The position numbers were made by a program, and so were the translations under genes. Under the pieces are notes generated by a model, which ran no database searches, was not told the origin of the DNA, and saw nothing but the letters and a program-made list of their open reading frames with translations. This document shows, piece after piece, positions 33,871 through 40,996 of a DNA stretch of 64,000 nt. Source of the DNA: Nocardioides szechwanensis (GTDB taxonomy: Bacteria; Actinomycetota; Actinomycetes; Propionibacteriales; Nocardioidaceae); contig NZ_FNIC01000003.1 in assembly GCF_900103935.1 (NCBI RefSeq), forward strand, positions 186,001 to 250,000, in the 5' to 3' direction. The stretch's first letter is position 1, and every line of letters starts with the position of its first letter.

Positions 33871-34461
33871 ATGTTCGTGCAAGACGTGATGACCCCCGAC
33901 CCGGTGACGGTGCGGACGGACAGCTCGGTCAAGGAGGCACTCACCCTGCTCGCGCGCTACGACGTGACCTCGCTGCCCGTCGTCGACGCCGCCGGCAAGA
34001 TCCGCGGCGTCGTGAGCGAAGCCGACCTGATCCGGGAGTCTGTCGCCCGTGACACCCGGGTCCAGGAGATGATCCGCAAGGACCCCGAGGTCACGCGCCC
34101 GCGCACGGTCGAGGAGGTGTTCACCCCCCACGCGGTCACGGTGCGCATCCGTGACGACCTCGCCGATGCCGTCGACGTGATGACCTCCACGATGGTGAAG
34201 AGTCTGCCCGTGGTCGACAACGACGACCGGGTCGTCGGGATCGTGAGCCGCAGCGACGTCGTGCGGCTGCTGGCCCGGGCCGACGACGTGATCCAGGCCG
34301 AGCTCGACGAGATGCTGCGCTCGCTGGGCCACTCCGACTGGCTCGTCGAGGTCCACGACGGTGTCGTGGACGTGAGTGGGCCGGCCGCGGAGAACGACCG
34401 GGAGATCGCGCGGCTGGCCGCGCGCACCGTGCCCGGTGTGGTCGAGGTGCACGTCGACTGA
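33871..34461 (+). CDS. CBS-domain pair with C-terminal BON domain
   Basis: A 196-residue protein with two CBS motifs (about 1-60, MTPDPVTVRTDSSVKEALTL; and about 75-130, HAVTVRIRDDLADAVDVM), together forming an adenosyl-ligand-binding Bateman module, followed by a BON domain (about 140-196). The ATG at 33871 has GGAGG 7 bases upstream. The CBS part is similar in layout to mycobacterial Hrp1 (hypoxic response protein 1, Rv2626c), which fits the neighbouring Usp, ATPase and arginine deiminase genes. The ligand and effect are unknown. Confidence 0.87.
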   Translation: MFVQDVMTPDPVTVRTDSSVKEALTLLARYDVTSLPVVDAAGKIRGVVSEADLIRESVARDTRVQEMIRKDPEVTRPRTVEEVFTPHAVTVRIRDDLADAVDVMTSTMVKSLPVVDNDDRVVGIVSRSDVVRLLARADDVIQAELDEMLRSLGHSDWLVEVHDGVVDVSGPAAENDREIARLAARTVPGVVEVHVD

Positions 34462-34483
34462 GGGCTCCTGGCAGGCTGGTGCC

Positions 34484-35095
34484 ATGCCAGTGACACGAGG
34501 GTTCGGGGGCGGCCCCCGCCGGGGACGGCCGGACCGGCTGCCGCCGGGGCAGTACGACACTGGGCGCGACTGGCCGGTGCTCACGGCCGAGGCGCAGCCC
34601 GTGATCGCCCCCGAGGACTGGTCGATCACCGTCGACGGTCTGGTCGAACGGCCGGCCACCTGGTCCTGGCGGGAGGCGCACGCGCTGCCCGGATCGACGT
34701 ACTTCGGGGACATCCACTGCGTCACCACCTGGTCGATGCTCGACACCACGTTCAGCGGGGTCAGCGTCGACACGCTGCTGGACCACGTCGGCCCGCGGCC
34801 CGACGCGGCGTACGTGATGGCCCACTGCTCCACCGGCTACACGACCAACCTGCCGCTGGCCGACCTCACCGGCGGCAAGGCCTGGCTGGTCTGGGAGTAC
34901 GACGGTCGGCCGCTCGCCGCGGAGCACGGCGGGCCGGTGCGGCTGCTGGTGCCGCACCTCTACTTCTGGAAGTCGGCCAAGTGGGTCTCGCGTCTCGAGC
35001 TGATGGCCCGCGACCGCCCGGGGTTCTGGGAGCAGAACGGCTACCACGACCGCGGTGACCCGTGGCTGGAGCAGCGCTACCAGGGCGATCCGTGA
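34484..35095 (+). CDS. Sulfite oxidase-like molybdopterin oxidoreductase
   Basis: A 203-residue catalytic subunit of the sulfite oxidase / YedY (MsrP) fold. The molybdenum-ligand Cys is in FGDIHCVTTWS (about residues 79-89), and the cofactor-binding segment LLVPHLYFWKSAKWVSRLEL is typical. There is no Tat signal, so it should be cytoplasmic, unlike YedY. The ATG at 34484 is preferred over an upstream in-frame codon within the CBS-BON gene. Its stop overlaps the GTG start of the FAD reductase, which is probably its electron partner. Confidence 0.88.
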   Translation: MPVTRGFGGGPRRGRPDRLPPGQYDTGRDWPVLTAEAQPVIAPEDWSITVDGLVERPATWSWREAHALPGSTYFGDIHCVTTWSMLDTTFSGVSVDTLLDHVGPRPDAAYVMAHCSTGYTTNLPLADLTGGKAWLVWEYDGRPLAAEHGGPVRLLVPHLYFWKSAKWVSRLELMARDRPGFWEQNGYHDRGDPWLEQRYQGDP

Positions 35096-35790
35096 GCCCC
35101 GCACCCGCCGGCGGCTGGACCACCGGCCGGGTGGTCACGCTCGATCGCATCGGCGACCGGCTGGTCCGGCTGCGGCTCGACGTCGCCGACCGCGTCGACC
35201 ACCTGCCCGGCCAGCACTACGTGCTGCGGCTGCGCGCGCCCGACGGCTACACCGCCCAGCGTTCCTACTCGGTCGCCTCCGAGCCGGCCGACCCGCTCCT
35301 GGAGCTGATGGTCGAGTGCCTGCCCGGCGGCGAGGTCTCCGGGCACCTGCACGATGTCGCCGAGGCTGGTGACGTCTTCGAGCTGCGTGGTCCGATCGGC
35401 GGCTGGTTCACGTGGGCCGGCGAGGTCGAGGCGGTCTGCGTCGTCGGCGGCTCCGGGGTCGTGCCCGTCATCTCGATGCTGCGTCACGCCCGCACGCACG
35501 GGCTGCTCGACCGGCTGCGCGTGGTCGCCGTGGGCCGCACCCTGGCCGAGCTGCCCTACGCCGACGAGCTGCTGGCGGCGGGGGCGTTCGTGGCTCTCAC
35601 CCGGGAGAACCTCGGCGACCGCGTCGCCGCACCGCCGTACGTCGAGGAGGTCGTGCCGCTCGTCGCGCGTGCCGAGCGGGCCTACGTCTGCGGCTCGGTC
35701 GGCTTCGCGTCGTTCGCCACCCGGCTGCTCGGCGAGGCCGGCGTGCGCGCCGACGTCATCCGGGTCGAGCAGTTCGGCGCCAGTGGCTGA
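35092..35790 (+). CDS. Ferredoxin-reductase-type FAD/NAD(P)-binding oxidoreductase
   Basis: A 232-residue FNR-family protein. The FAD motif is QRSYSVAS (about 59-66, pattern RxYS), the NAD(P) pyrophosphate loop is VVGGSGVVPVISML (about 118-131) and YVCGSVGFA (about 202) is the CG motif. No 2Fe-2S domain is present. It starts with GTG at 35092, inside the stop codon of the molybdopterin enzyme (GTGA), so the two are made in stoichiometric proportion. It likely passes electrons from NAD(P)H to the molybdenum subunit, or the reverse. Confidence 0.87.
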   Translation: MSPAPAGGWTTGRVVTLDRIGDRLVRLRLDVADRVDHLPGQHYVLRLRAPDGYTAQRSYSVASEPADPLLELMVECLPGGEVSGHLHDVAEAGDVFELRGPIGGWFTWAGEVEAVCVVGGSGVVPVISMLRHARTHGLLDRLRVVAVGRTLAELPYADELLAAGAFVALTRENLGDRVAAPPYVEEVVPLVARAERAYVCGSVGFASFATRLLGEAGVRADVIRVEQFGASG

Positions 35791-35800
35791 TGAGCAGGAG

Positions 35801-36199
35801 CTAGGCGGTCGGCTCGAGCTCCGCGGCGGGGTCCGCCAGGACCGCGTCGGCGACGGAGGCGTAGCACGGCAGGAACTTGTCGAGCGCGGTCAGGGACAGG
35901 ACCCGGGCGACCGGGGGGCTCGGTGCGACCAGCCCGAAGGACCCGCGGAAGACGCGGGCCTGCTTGCGCGCGGCCACGAGCATGCCCAGCCCCGTGGAGT
36001 CCATGAAGGTCACGCCGCGCAGGTCCACCAGGACGTGCGTCGCGCCGTCGACCATCAGCTCACGCAGGCAGATGCGCACCGCGCTGGACGCAGCGAGGTC
36101 GACCTCGCCGGCCAGTACGACGACGCGGAAACGCCCATGTTCCTCGACCCTGAGGGCGGGCGAACCCGCCGGATCGGGAAGGACTGTTTCTGCCTGCAT
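35801..36199 (-). CDS. STAS-domain anti-sigma factor antagonist
   Basis: A 132-residue SpoIIAA/RsbV-like protein. The phosphorylatable Ser lies in FMDSTGLGMLVAAR (about residues 66-79), within a standard STAS sequence beginning VVVLAGEVDLAAS. It would bind and sequester an anti-sigma factor kinase when dephosphorylated. No partner kinase or phosphatase gene is nearby, so the controlled sigma factor cannot be named. Confidence 0.88.
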   Translation of the reverse strand: MQAETVLPDPAGSPALRVEEHGRFRVVVLAGEVDLAASSAVRICLRELMVDGATHVLVDLRGVTFMDSTGLGMLVAARKQARVFRGSFGLVAPSPPVARVLSLTALDKFLPCYASVADAVLADPAAELEPTA

Positions 36200-36258
36200 A
36201 CCTCAGAGTGACACGCGTCGACCGCACCGCCTAACAAGTCACCCCGAGGGGTGGGGGC

Positions 36259-37245
36259 TCAGGTCCGGAGCGCCTGGCGCTGCGACGCCACGATCGCGGC
36301 CATCGCGGGCCGGGCCCCCTGGCTGAAGTAGGGGAAGCTCAGGAAGCCGTGGGGCATCACGTGGAAGTCCTCCACCCGCGCGTGTCCACCGGCGGCGACC
36401 AGCGCCTCGGCGTACTGGACCCCGACGTCGTGCAGGGGGTCGAGGCCGGCGACCACCACGACGGCCGGCGGCAGGCCGGACAGGCCGGGTGCGTGCAGCG
36501 GGGAGAGCCGCCAGTCGCTGGAGTCGGCGTCATCGGTGACGTAGTGGCCGTGGAAGACCTCCATGTCGGCGTTGCTCAGCACGATCCCGCGGGTGTTGGA
36601 CTTGTAGGACTCGGTCTCGCGCAGGCCGTCGGTCAGGTCGGTGGCGGGGTAGACCAGGGCCTGGTGGCGCACTGTCGGACCGCCCTCCTCCCGGGCCATG
36701 ATCGCGATGACGGCGGCGAGGTTGCCGCCGGCGCTGTCGCCCATCACCCCGATCCGGTCGGGGTCGCCGCCGAGCTCGTCGGCGTGGGCGGCGGTCCACA
36801 CCAGCGCGTCGTAGCAGTCCTCGACCGCGGCCGGGAAACGGTGGGTGGGGGCGAGCCGGTAGTCGACGGAGACGACGACGGCGTCGAGGTCGGCCGCGAC
36901 CGTCGTACAGATCCAGTCGCCCTGGCGCGCGTTGCCCAGCGCGAACCCGCCGCCGTGGAAGTTGAGGACCACCGGCCGCGGGCCAGAGTGCTTGTCGGGG
37001 GTGTAGACCCGCAGCGGCACGTCGCCGTGCGCCGCCGGGAACGAGGTCGTGGAGATCGTGACCCCCGAGCGAGGACGGCCCATGAAGAGCCCCGCGAGGA
37101 CCGCGCCGAGACCGGCGTCGGGGATGACCGTGGTCTGCGCGCGCTCCAGCGCCCGCTCGTCCATGTGCTCGATCGAGAAGTTCTTGTTGGACTTCATCAG
37201 CCGGTCGATCGCCCGCACCCCGGCCGGCAGCTTGAGCTCGGTCAT
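36259..37245 (-). CDS. Alpha/beta hydrolase (hormone-sensitive lipase family)
   Basis: A 328-residue esterase. The oxyanion motif is NFHGGGFALG (about 93-102), the nucleophile Ser is in GVMGDSAGGNLAAV (about 161-174), and the acid and His parts are VVVAGLDPLHDVG and HVMPHGFLSF near the C-terminus. An N-terminal cap of about 60 residues is present. The ATG start at 37245 is clear. A small hairpin (CACCCC/GGGGTG, 36240-36253) follows the gene and may terminate it. No operon partner is seen. Confidence 0.9.
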   Translation of the reverse strand: MTELKLPAGVRAIDRLMKSNKNFSIEHMDERALERAQTTVIPDAGLGAVLAGLFMGRPRSGVTISTTSFPAAHGDVPLRVYTPDKHSGPRPVVLNFHGGGFALGNARQGDWICTTVAADLDAVVVSVDYRLAPTHRFPAAVEDCYDALVWTAAHADELGGDPDRIGVMGDSAGGNLAAVIAIMAREEGGPTVRHQALVYPATDLTDGLRETESYKSNTRGIVLSNADMEVFHGHYVTDDADSSDWRLSPLHAPGLSGLPPAVVVVAGLDPLHDVGVQYAEALVAAGGHARVEDFHVMPHGFLSFPYFSQGARPAMAAIVASQRQALRT

Positions 37246-37461
37246 GACACCGATTGTGTCAGTCTCCTGGTCAGCGCGAGCCCGTGGCGGAACGTACCTG
37301 TCGGCCCGCCAGCCTCGATGCCTCCGGGTGTCAAGAACCCCGTCGTCAGATGTCCAAGTCTGACCACGCGCATCCGCAACTCGGATGACCGCTCGGATCT
37401 CGGCAAAGCCTGCTCTTCGAGCGCACGCTCAGCGTCCTCAGCGGCTGCTCGGCCCGGTCTC
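37246..37461. other. Intergenic region without a supported gene
   Basis: This 216-base stretch separates the esterase gene and the PPOX-type gene, both on the minus strand. A 79-codon open frame on the minus strand covers it but shows no recognisable domain and overlaps the PPOX gene's 3' end. I see no promoter consensus or repeat. Base composition is somewhat less GC-rich than the surroundings, continuing to about 38630. Confidence 0.4.
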
Positions 37462-37965
37462 TCAGGTGACCCAATGGCCATGGCGCATCAACCACCGGTC
37501 GGGATCGGCACGTTCGATCCACGTCTGAATCTCCCGCGGTGCCAGGCTGAACAGAGTGCCGCCATCTCCGACATCGCTAGGACCGAAGCCGAGCCGTTCA
37601 GCGAACGCTAGGAGCAATCCCTTGTCATCAGCATCGACCGGGCTTACGGATCCCACCACAATCACCAGATCCCGCGTCGCGCCGATTGCCGCTCGGGCAA
37701 GTCCGCTCTCCAGAACGTTTCGACCCGTCCTGCTGGTCGCAGATGTGGCGAATAGCAACCGCTCGCTGGGCCAGACGAACGAGAGCGGCACGAGATGGGG
37801 TCCGCTGTCCGATGACGTTGCCAGCCAGAGGTCGCGATGTGTCCGCAGCAACGTCTCTGCGTTCTCCCTGCGCGATGCGGCGATAGACACGCCAGCAAGC
37901 GTTTCACACGCTGCGTCGGACAGTCCGCTCCCAAGCATGACCGCGCGGATTGCGGCATAGGGCAC
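37462..37965 (-). CDS. Pyridoxamine 5'-phosphate oxidase-family (F420-dependent PPOX class) protein
   Basis: A 167-residue split-barrel flavin or F420-binding protein. The N-terminal strand pattern WLATSSDSGPHLVPLSFVWP (about 48-67), followed by LLFATSATSRTGRNV, is characteristic of PPOX-class proteins. The substrate and cofactor are not determinable. The start is uncertain: GTG at 37965 is used, and ATG at 37938 is an alternative. No clear ribosome binding site exists. It lies in the slightly lower-GC segment 37250-38630 next to a toxin-antitoxin pair. Confidence 0.75.
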   Translation of the reverse strand: MPYAAIRAVMLGSGLSDAACETLAGVSIAASRRENAETLLRTHRDLWLATSSDSGPHLVPLSFVWPSERLLFATSATSRTGRNVLESGLARAAIGATRDLVIVVGSVSPVDADDKGLLLAFAERLGFGPSDVGDGGTLFSLAPREIQTWIERADPDRWLMRHGHWVT

Positions 37966-38079
37966 CTGTGATCAGTTCTGAGCAGCCACTGCTGCCGGTG
38001 GCGCAGCGCTCACGACCCGACAGCGGCCACCAAGAGCAAGACCTGCGCTCAATGGGCGTCCACCTGGGTCAACCGCCCC

Positions 38080-38093
38080 GTTACATGTAACAT
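38080..38093 (+). promoter_or_regulatory. Palindromic operator overlapping the -10 box of the MazEF-like operon
   Basis: GTTACATGTAAC (38080-38091) is a perfect 12-base palindrome. It overlaps TAACAT (38088-38093), a good actinobacterial -10 hexamer, ending 6 bases before the antitoxin ATG at 38100. No Shine-Dalgarno sequence fits in this space, so the mRNA is probably leaderless and repressed by the antitoxin (complex). Confidence 0.65.
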
Positions 38094-38099
38094 GGCGCC

Positions 38100-38303
38100 A
38101 TGGCCGTTCGAGAGCGGGTGAGCGCGTACCGGGCCCGGATGCGGGCCCAAGGACTGCGACCTGTCCAGATCTGGGTGCCCGACGTGCGCTCGCCAGACTT
38201 CGCCGCCGAAGCTCACCGCCAGTCGGCTCTAGTGGCCGACGCTGATCGAGCAAGCGGTGACATGGACTTCGTCGAGGGCGTCTCCGCCGACTGGGACGAA
38301 TGA
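38100..38303 (+). CDS. MazE-family antitoxin (DUF3018 type)
   Basis: A 67-residue protein with the N-terminal pattern RERVSAYRARMRAQGLRPVQ, which matches the DUF3018 antitoxin family found in front of MazF/PemK toxins. It is presumed to bind the operator immediately upstream and to neutralise the toxin through its acidic C-terminus (FVEGVSADWDE). Its last codon and stop overlap the toxin start (ATGA, 38300-38303). Confidence 0.85.
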   Translation: MAVRERVSAYRARMRAQGLRPVQIWVPDVRSPDFAAEAHRQSALVADADRASGDMDFVEGVSADWDE

Positions 38304-38626
38304 GGCGCGGCGACATCGTCACCGTCGCCGGCGGCGTCTACGCGGCCAAGCCGCGGCCGGCGCTGACAGTCCAGGACGACCGCTTCGGCGCCACCGGGTC
38401 CTTGACGGTCTGCCCATTCACAAGCACCGAAGTCGACGCGCCTCTGCTACGCGTCTCTGTTGCTGCGGACGAGGAGAACGGCCTCGACCAGGACAGCTAT
38501 CTGATGGTCGACAAGATCACCACCGTCCGAAGGAGCAACGCACTCACGGTCGTCGGGCGGCTCGAGGCAACGGCGTTGGTCGAGTTCGAGCGGCGACTAC
38601 TCGTCTTCCTCGGCTTCGGCGCCTGA
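38300..38626 (+). CDS. MazF/PemK-type endoribonuclease toxin
   Basis: A 108-residue toxin predicted to cut RNA. The start MRRGDIVTVAGGVYAAKPRPALTVQ has the family pattern GD(I/V)..., with the substrate-binding loop and the K-x-RPALV(V/I)Q element. The conserved segment LMVDKITTVRRSNALTVVGRL (about 73-93), with D and the T/S active-site region, matches MazF. It is translationally coupled to the antitoxin. Intact length and motifs suggest a functional toxin. Confidence 0.88.
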   Translation: MRRGDIVTVAGGVYAAKPRPALTVQDDRFGATGSLTVCPFTSTEVDAPLLRVSVAADEENGLDQDSYLMVDKITTVRRSNALTVVGRLEATALVEFERRLLVFLGFGA

Positions 38627-38644
38627 CCGCACCCCCAACAAAGG

Positions 38645-38953
38645 TCAGACGTGCCAGACGACGTCGAGCTCGTCGCGCTGGCCGAAGCGCTCGAGGTGCT
38701 CCTTCACGACCTGCGCGAACCGCGCCGCGTCGTCGCCCTCGGCAACGGAGATCTCGATCTCCAGCGCGTCGTCGACCGACCGCAGCACGATGACCTGCCC
38801 GGTGGCCCAGCGCTGCACCAGCGCCCCGTCCTCCTCGACGGCCTCGCCCCGCTTGGACCAGTGGCTCACCAGCTGCTTGGCGTAGCGCTCGGGCCGGTCG
38901 GTGGCCATCGACCCTCGGACGGTGTTCGTCGGTTGCGTCTCGTCAGGGGTCAC
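38645..38953 (-). CDS. DUF2218-family protein
   Basis: A 102-residue protein matching the small DUF2218 family: a core ATDRPERYAKQLVSHWSKRG, then a hydrophobic strand GQVIVLRSVDDALEIEI. The function of the family is unknown. In other bacteria it often occurs near siderophore or metal-related genes, which is not the case here. GTG at 38953 is used, but the internal ATG about 15 codons later would also precede the conserved core. Confidence 0.75.
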   Translation of the reverse strand: MTPDETQPTNTVRGSMATDRPERYAKQLVSHWSKRGEAVEEDGALVQRWATGQVIVLRSVDDALEIEISVAEGDDAARFAQVVKEHLERFGQRDELDVVWHV

Positions 38954-38962
38954 CCCACGACA

Positions 38963-39649
38963 CTAGGACTGGACGGCAACAGGCTCGGTCGCCAACAACG
39001 GCGGCAGCACCGGGCGCACGTCGCCGGACGCCGTCGCCCAGCCCACGCCGGGCTCGTAGCGCCGCAGCACCCGCGCCGGCGCTCCACCGACGACGGCGTA
39101 GTCCTCGACGGTCCCGCGTACGACGGACCCGGCGGCCACGACGACGTTCCGGCCGATCGTCGTACCGGGCAGGATGATCGCGCCGTGCCCGACCCACGAC
39201 CCGGCACCGACGACGACCGGCTGGTGCACGCCGAGCTGCTGGCCGATCGGGGTCTCCAGTTCCTGGTAGCCATGGCTGGCGTCGGAGACGAACACGTCCT
39301 GACCGAACCACACGTCGTCGCCGACCGTGATCGAGGAGTGGGCGGTCAGGCTGGTCCGGGCGCCGATCACGCAGCGGTCGCCGATGACCAGGGCACGTTC
39401 GGGGACGTTGGTGTCGTCCGGCCCGTAGCCCACCGACAGCGTCACCTGGCGTCCGATGAGGGTGCGCGACCCGATATGGATCGAGCCGACCCCCATCAGG
39501 GTCGCGGCGGGGAAGCCGATACAGCTGCCCTCGCCGAGGTGACCGAAGGCGTCACCGGCCCGCGTTCCGGGCACGATCTCCCCGGCCCGGTCGAGCCAGC
39601 GCCAGGCCGCCTGGACACCTCGGTTGACCCATCGCTTGCGTCGGTTCAC
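38963..39649 (-). CDS. Hexapeptide-repeat (left-handed beta-helix) acyltransferase
   Basis: A 228-residue protein with many imperfect hexapeptides: IGSRTLIGRQVTL, VIGDRCVIGARTSLTAHSSI, VGDDVWFGQDVFV, VVGAGSWVGHGAIILPGTTI and GRNVVVAAGSVV. These form a trimeric beta-helix that binds acetyl- or acyl-CoA, as in maltose/galactoside acetyltransferases and WbbJ-like sugar transferases. A His in DASHGY (about 119) is a candidate catalytic base. A cell-surface sugar or small-molecule acceptor is possible. It precedes DUF2218 by 9 bases and is divergent from the enoyl-CoA hydratase gene. Confidence 0.85.
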   Translation of the reverse strand: MNRRKRWVNRGVQAAWRWLDRAGEIVPGTRAGDAFGHLGEGSCIGFPAATLMGVGSIHIGSRTLIGRQVTLSVGYGPDDTNVPERALVIGDRCVIGARTSLTAHSSITVGDDVWFGQDVFVSDASHGYQELETPIGQQLGVHQPVVVGAGSWVGHGAIILPGTTIGRNVVVAAGSVVRGTVEDYAVVGGAPARVLRRYEPGVGWATASGDVRPVLPPLLATEPVAVQS

Positions 39650-39676
39650 GCAGCGAGAGTAGTGACCAGATTATGG

Positions 39677-39688
39677 AGCAAGCGCTCT
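39677..39688. promoter_or_regulatory. Candidate TetR-type operator upstream of the enoyl-CoA hydratase gene
   Basis: AGCAAGCGCTCT, within the inverted pair GAGC/GCTC, resembles AGCAAGCGCTTGCT, a motif I recall for TetR regulators controlling acyl-CoA genes. It lies 17 bases before the ATG at 39705, and the TetR gene is second in the same operon, which fits autoregulation. Confidence 0.4.
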
Positions 39689-39704
39689 GTTATCGTTCCC
39701 GGTC

Positions 39705-40367
39705 ATGACGACACTCACGCAGGAGGGCCCGGTCTGGACCCTCGACCTGGGCGACGACGAGAACCGCTTCTCCCCCGACCGGCTCGACGCCGCCGAGACG
39801 CACCTGGAGGCGCTGGCCACTGGCAGCGAGCCCGCCGTGCTCGTCACGACCGGTGGCGGCAAGTTCTGGTCCAACGGCCTCGACCTCGACTGGCTGGGCG
39901 AGCACCCCGACCAGCTCGGCGCCTACGTCGACCGCGTCCACGCACTGTTCGCCCGGGTCCTGTCGCTCCCGGTGCCGACCGTGGCGGCACTCAACGGCCA
40001 CGCCTTCGGGGCGGGCGCGATGCTCGCCATGGCCCACGACTACCGGGTGATGCGTGACGACCGCGGCTACTTCTGCTTCCCGGAGGTGGACATCCACATC
40101 CCCTTCACCGACGGGATGGCCGCCCTGATCATGGCCAAGCTCACCCCGCGTACGGCGGTCGACTCCATGACCACCGGGCGCCGCTACGCCGGTCCCGCCG
40201 CGCTCGCGGCCGGGATCGTCGACGGCGTGGCCTCCCTGGACGCCCTGCCCGCCGCCGCGGCGGACCTGGTGCGCGACCTCGCCGGCAAGGACCGAGGGAC
40301 CCTCGGCGCCATCAAGCGCACCATGTTCGCCGACGTGCTCGAGGCCCTCTCGCGACCGCAGGCCTGA
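39705..40367 (+). CDS. Enoyl-CoA hydratase/isomerase family protein
   Basis: A 220-residue crotonase-fold protein, short for the family (about 260 residues). The oxyanion-hole segments are LVTTGGGKFWSNGLDLDWL (about 45-63) and LNGHAFGAGAMLAMAHDYRV (about 97-116). FPEVDIHIPF follows, where hydratases usually carry the second catalytic Glu nearby. It could be a delta3,delta2-enoyl-CoA isomerase rather than a hydratase. It is followed after 5 bases by a TetR-type regulator. Confidence 0.85.
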   Translation: MTTLTQEGPVWTLDLGDDENRFSPDRLDAAETHLEALATGSEPAVLVTTGGGKFWSNGLDLDWLGEHPDQLGAYVDRVHALFARVLSLPVPTVAALNGHAFGAGAMLAMAHDYRVMRDDRGYFCFPEVDIHIPFTDGMAALIMAKLTPRTAVDSMTTGRRYAGPAALAAGIVDGVASLDALPAAAADLVRDLAGKDRGTLGAIKRTMFADVLEALSRPQA

Positions 40368-40372
40368 CCCAC

Positions 40373-40987
40373 ATGGGTCGCCCGCGCGAGCACGACCTGG
40401 AGACGGTGCTCGACCACGCCCGCCGGCTCTGGGTGGAGGGCGGCCCGTCCGGCGTGACGATCCGCGGGCTCGCCTCGGAGTCGGGCGTCTCCAACGGGGC
40501 GATCTACCACGCGTTCGGCTCCCGCGACGGGCTCCTGGCCCGGGTGTGGAGCCGCGAGGCGGAGCGGTTCCTGGAGCTCCAGCGCGCAGCGGTCACGTCA
40601 GTGGTCGACGCCGGCGGACCGGTCGAGGACGCCGTGGTGGCCGCGGCGCTCGCCCCCACGACGTACGCCGAGCACGACGAGCCCGGGGCTCGGCTGCTGC
40701 TGACCACGACCGGCGACGAGCTGGCCGACCGCGACCTCGTGGCCTCGGAGCGGGCCGAGCTCCGGCGGCTGCGCCGTGAGCTCACGGGTCTCATCACCGA
40801 CCTCAGTGCCCGGCAGTGGGGCCGCACCGACCGCGCGGCGCTGGCGAGCATGAGGTACTGCGTCGTCGACCTCCCCGGCGCGCTGCTGCTGGCCCCGGCC
40901 AGGCTCGCCGACCCGGTCGCTCGGCACGCGCTCGAGCTCGCCGTACGAGGCATCCTGAGCGAGCCCCCGCCCGCTGCGGGGAACTAG
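40373..40987 (+). CDS. TetR/AcrR-family transcriptional regulator
   Basis: A 204-residue protein with an N-terminal helix-turn-helix (about 10-55: SGVTIRGLASESGVSNGAIY, then HAFGSRDGLLARVW) and a helical ligand-binding domain. It is the second gene of an operon with the enoyl-CoA hydratase-like gene and may bind the inverted repeat at 39677-39688. An acyl-CoA effector is plausible by context. Confidence 0.9.
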   Translation: MGRPREHDLETVLDHARRLWVEGGPSGVTIRGLASESGVSNGAIYHAFGSRDGLLARVWSREAERFLELQRAAVTSVVDAGGPVEDAVVAAALAPTTYAEHDEPGARLLLTTTGDELADRDLVASERAELRRLRRELTGLITDLSARQWGRTDRAALASMRYCVVDLPGALLLAPARLADPVARHALELAVRGILSEPPPAAGN

Positions 40988-40996
40988 TGCCGCGCA

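Noticed and set aside
37242-37481. 79-codon minus-strand frame between the esterase and PPOX genes
   Set aside because: No recognisable domain or ribosome binding site, and it overlaps the 3' end of the PPOX gene.
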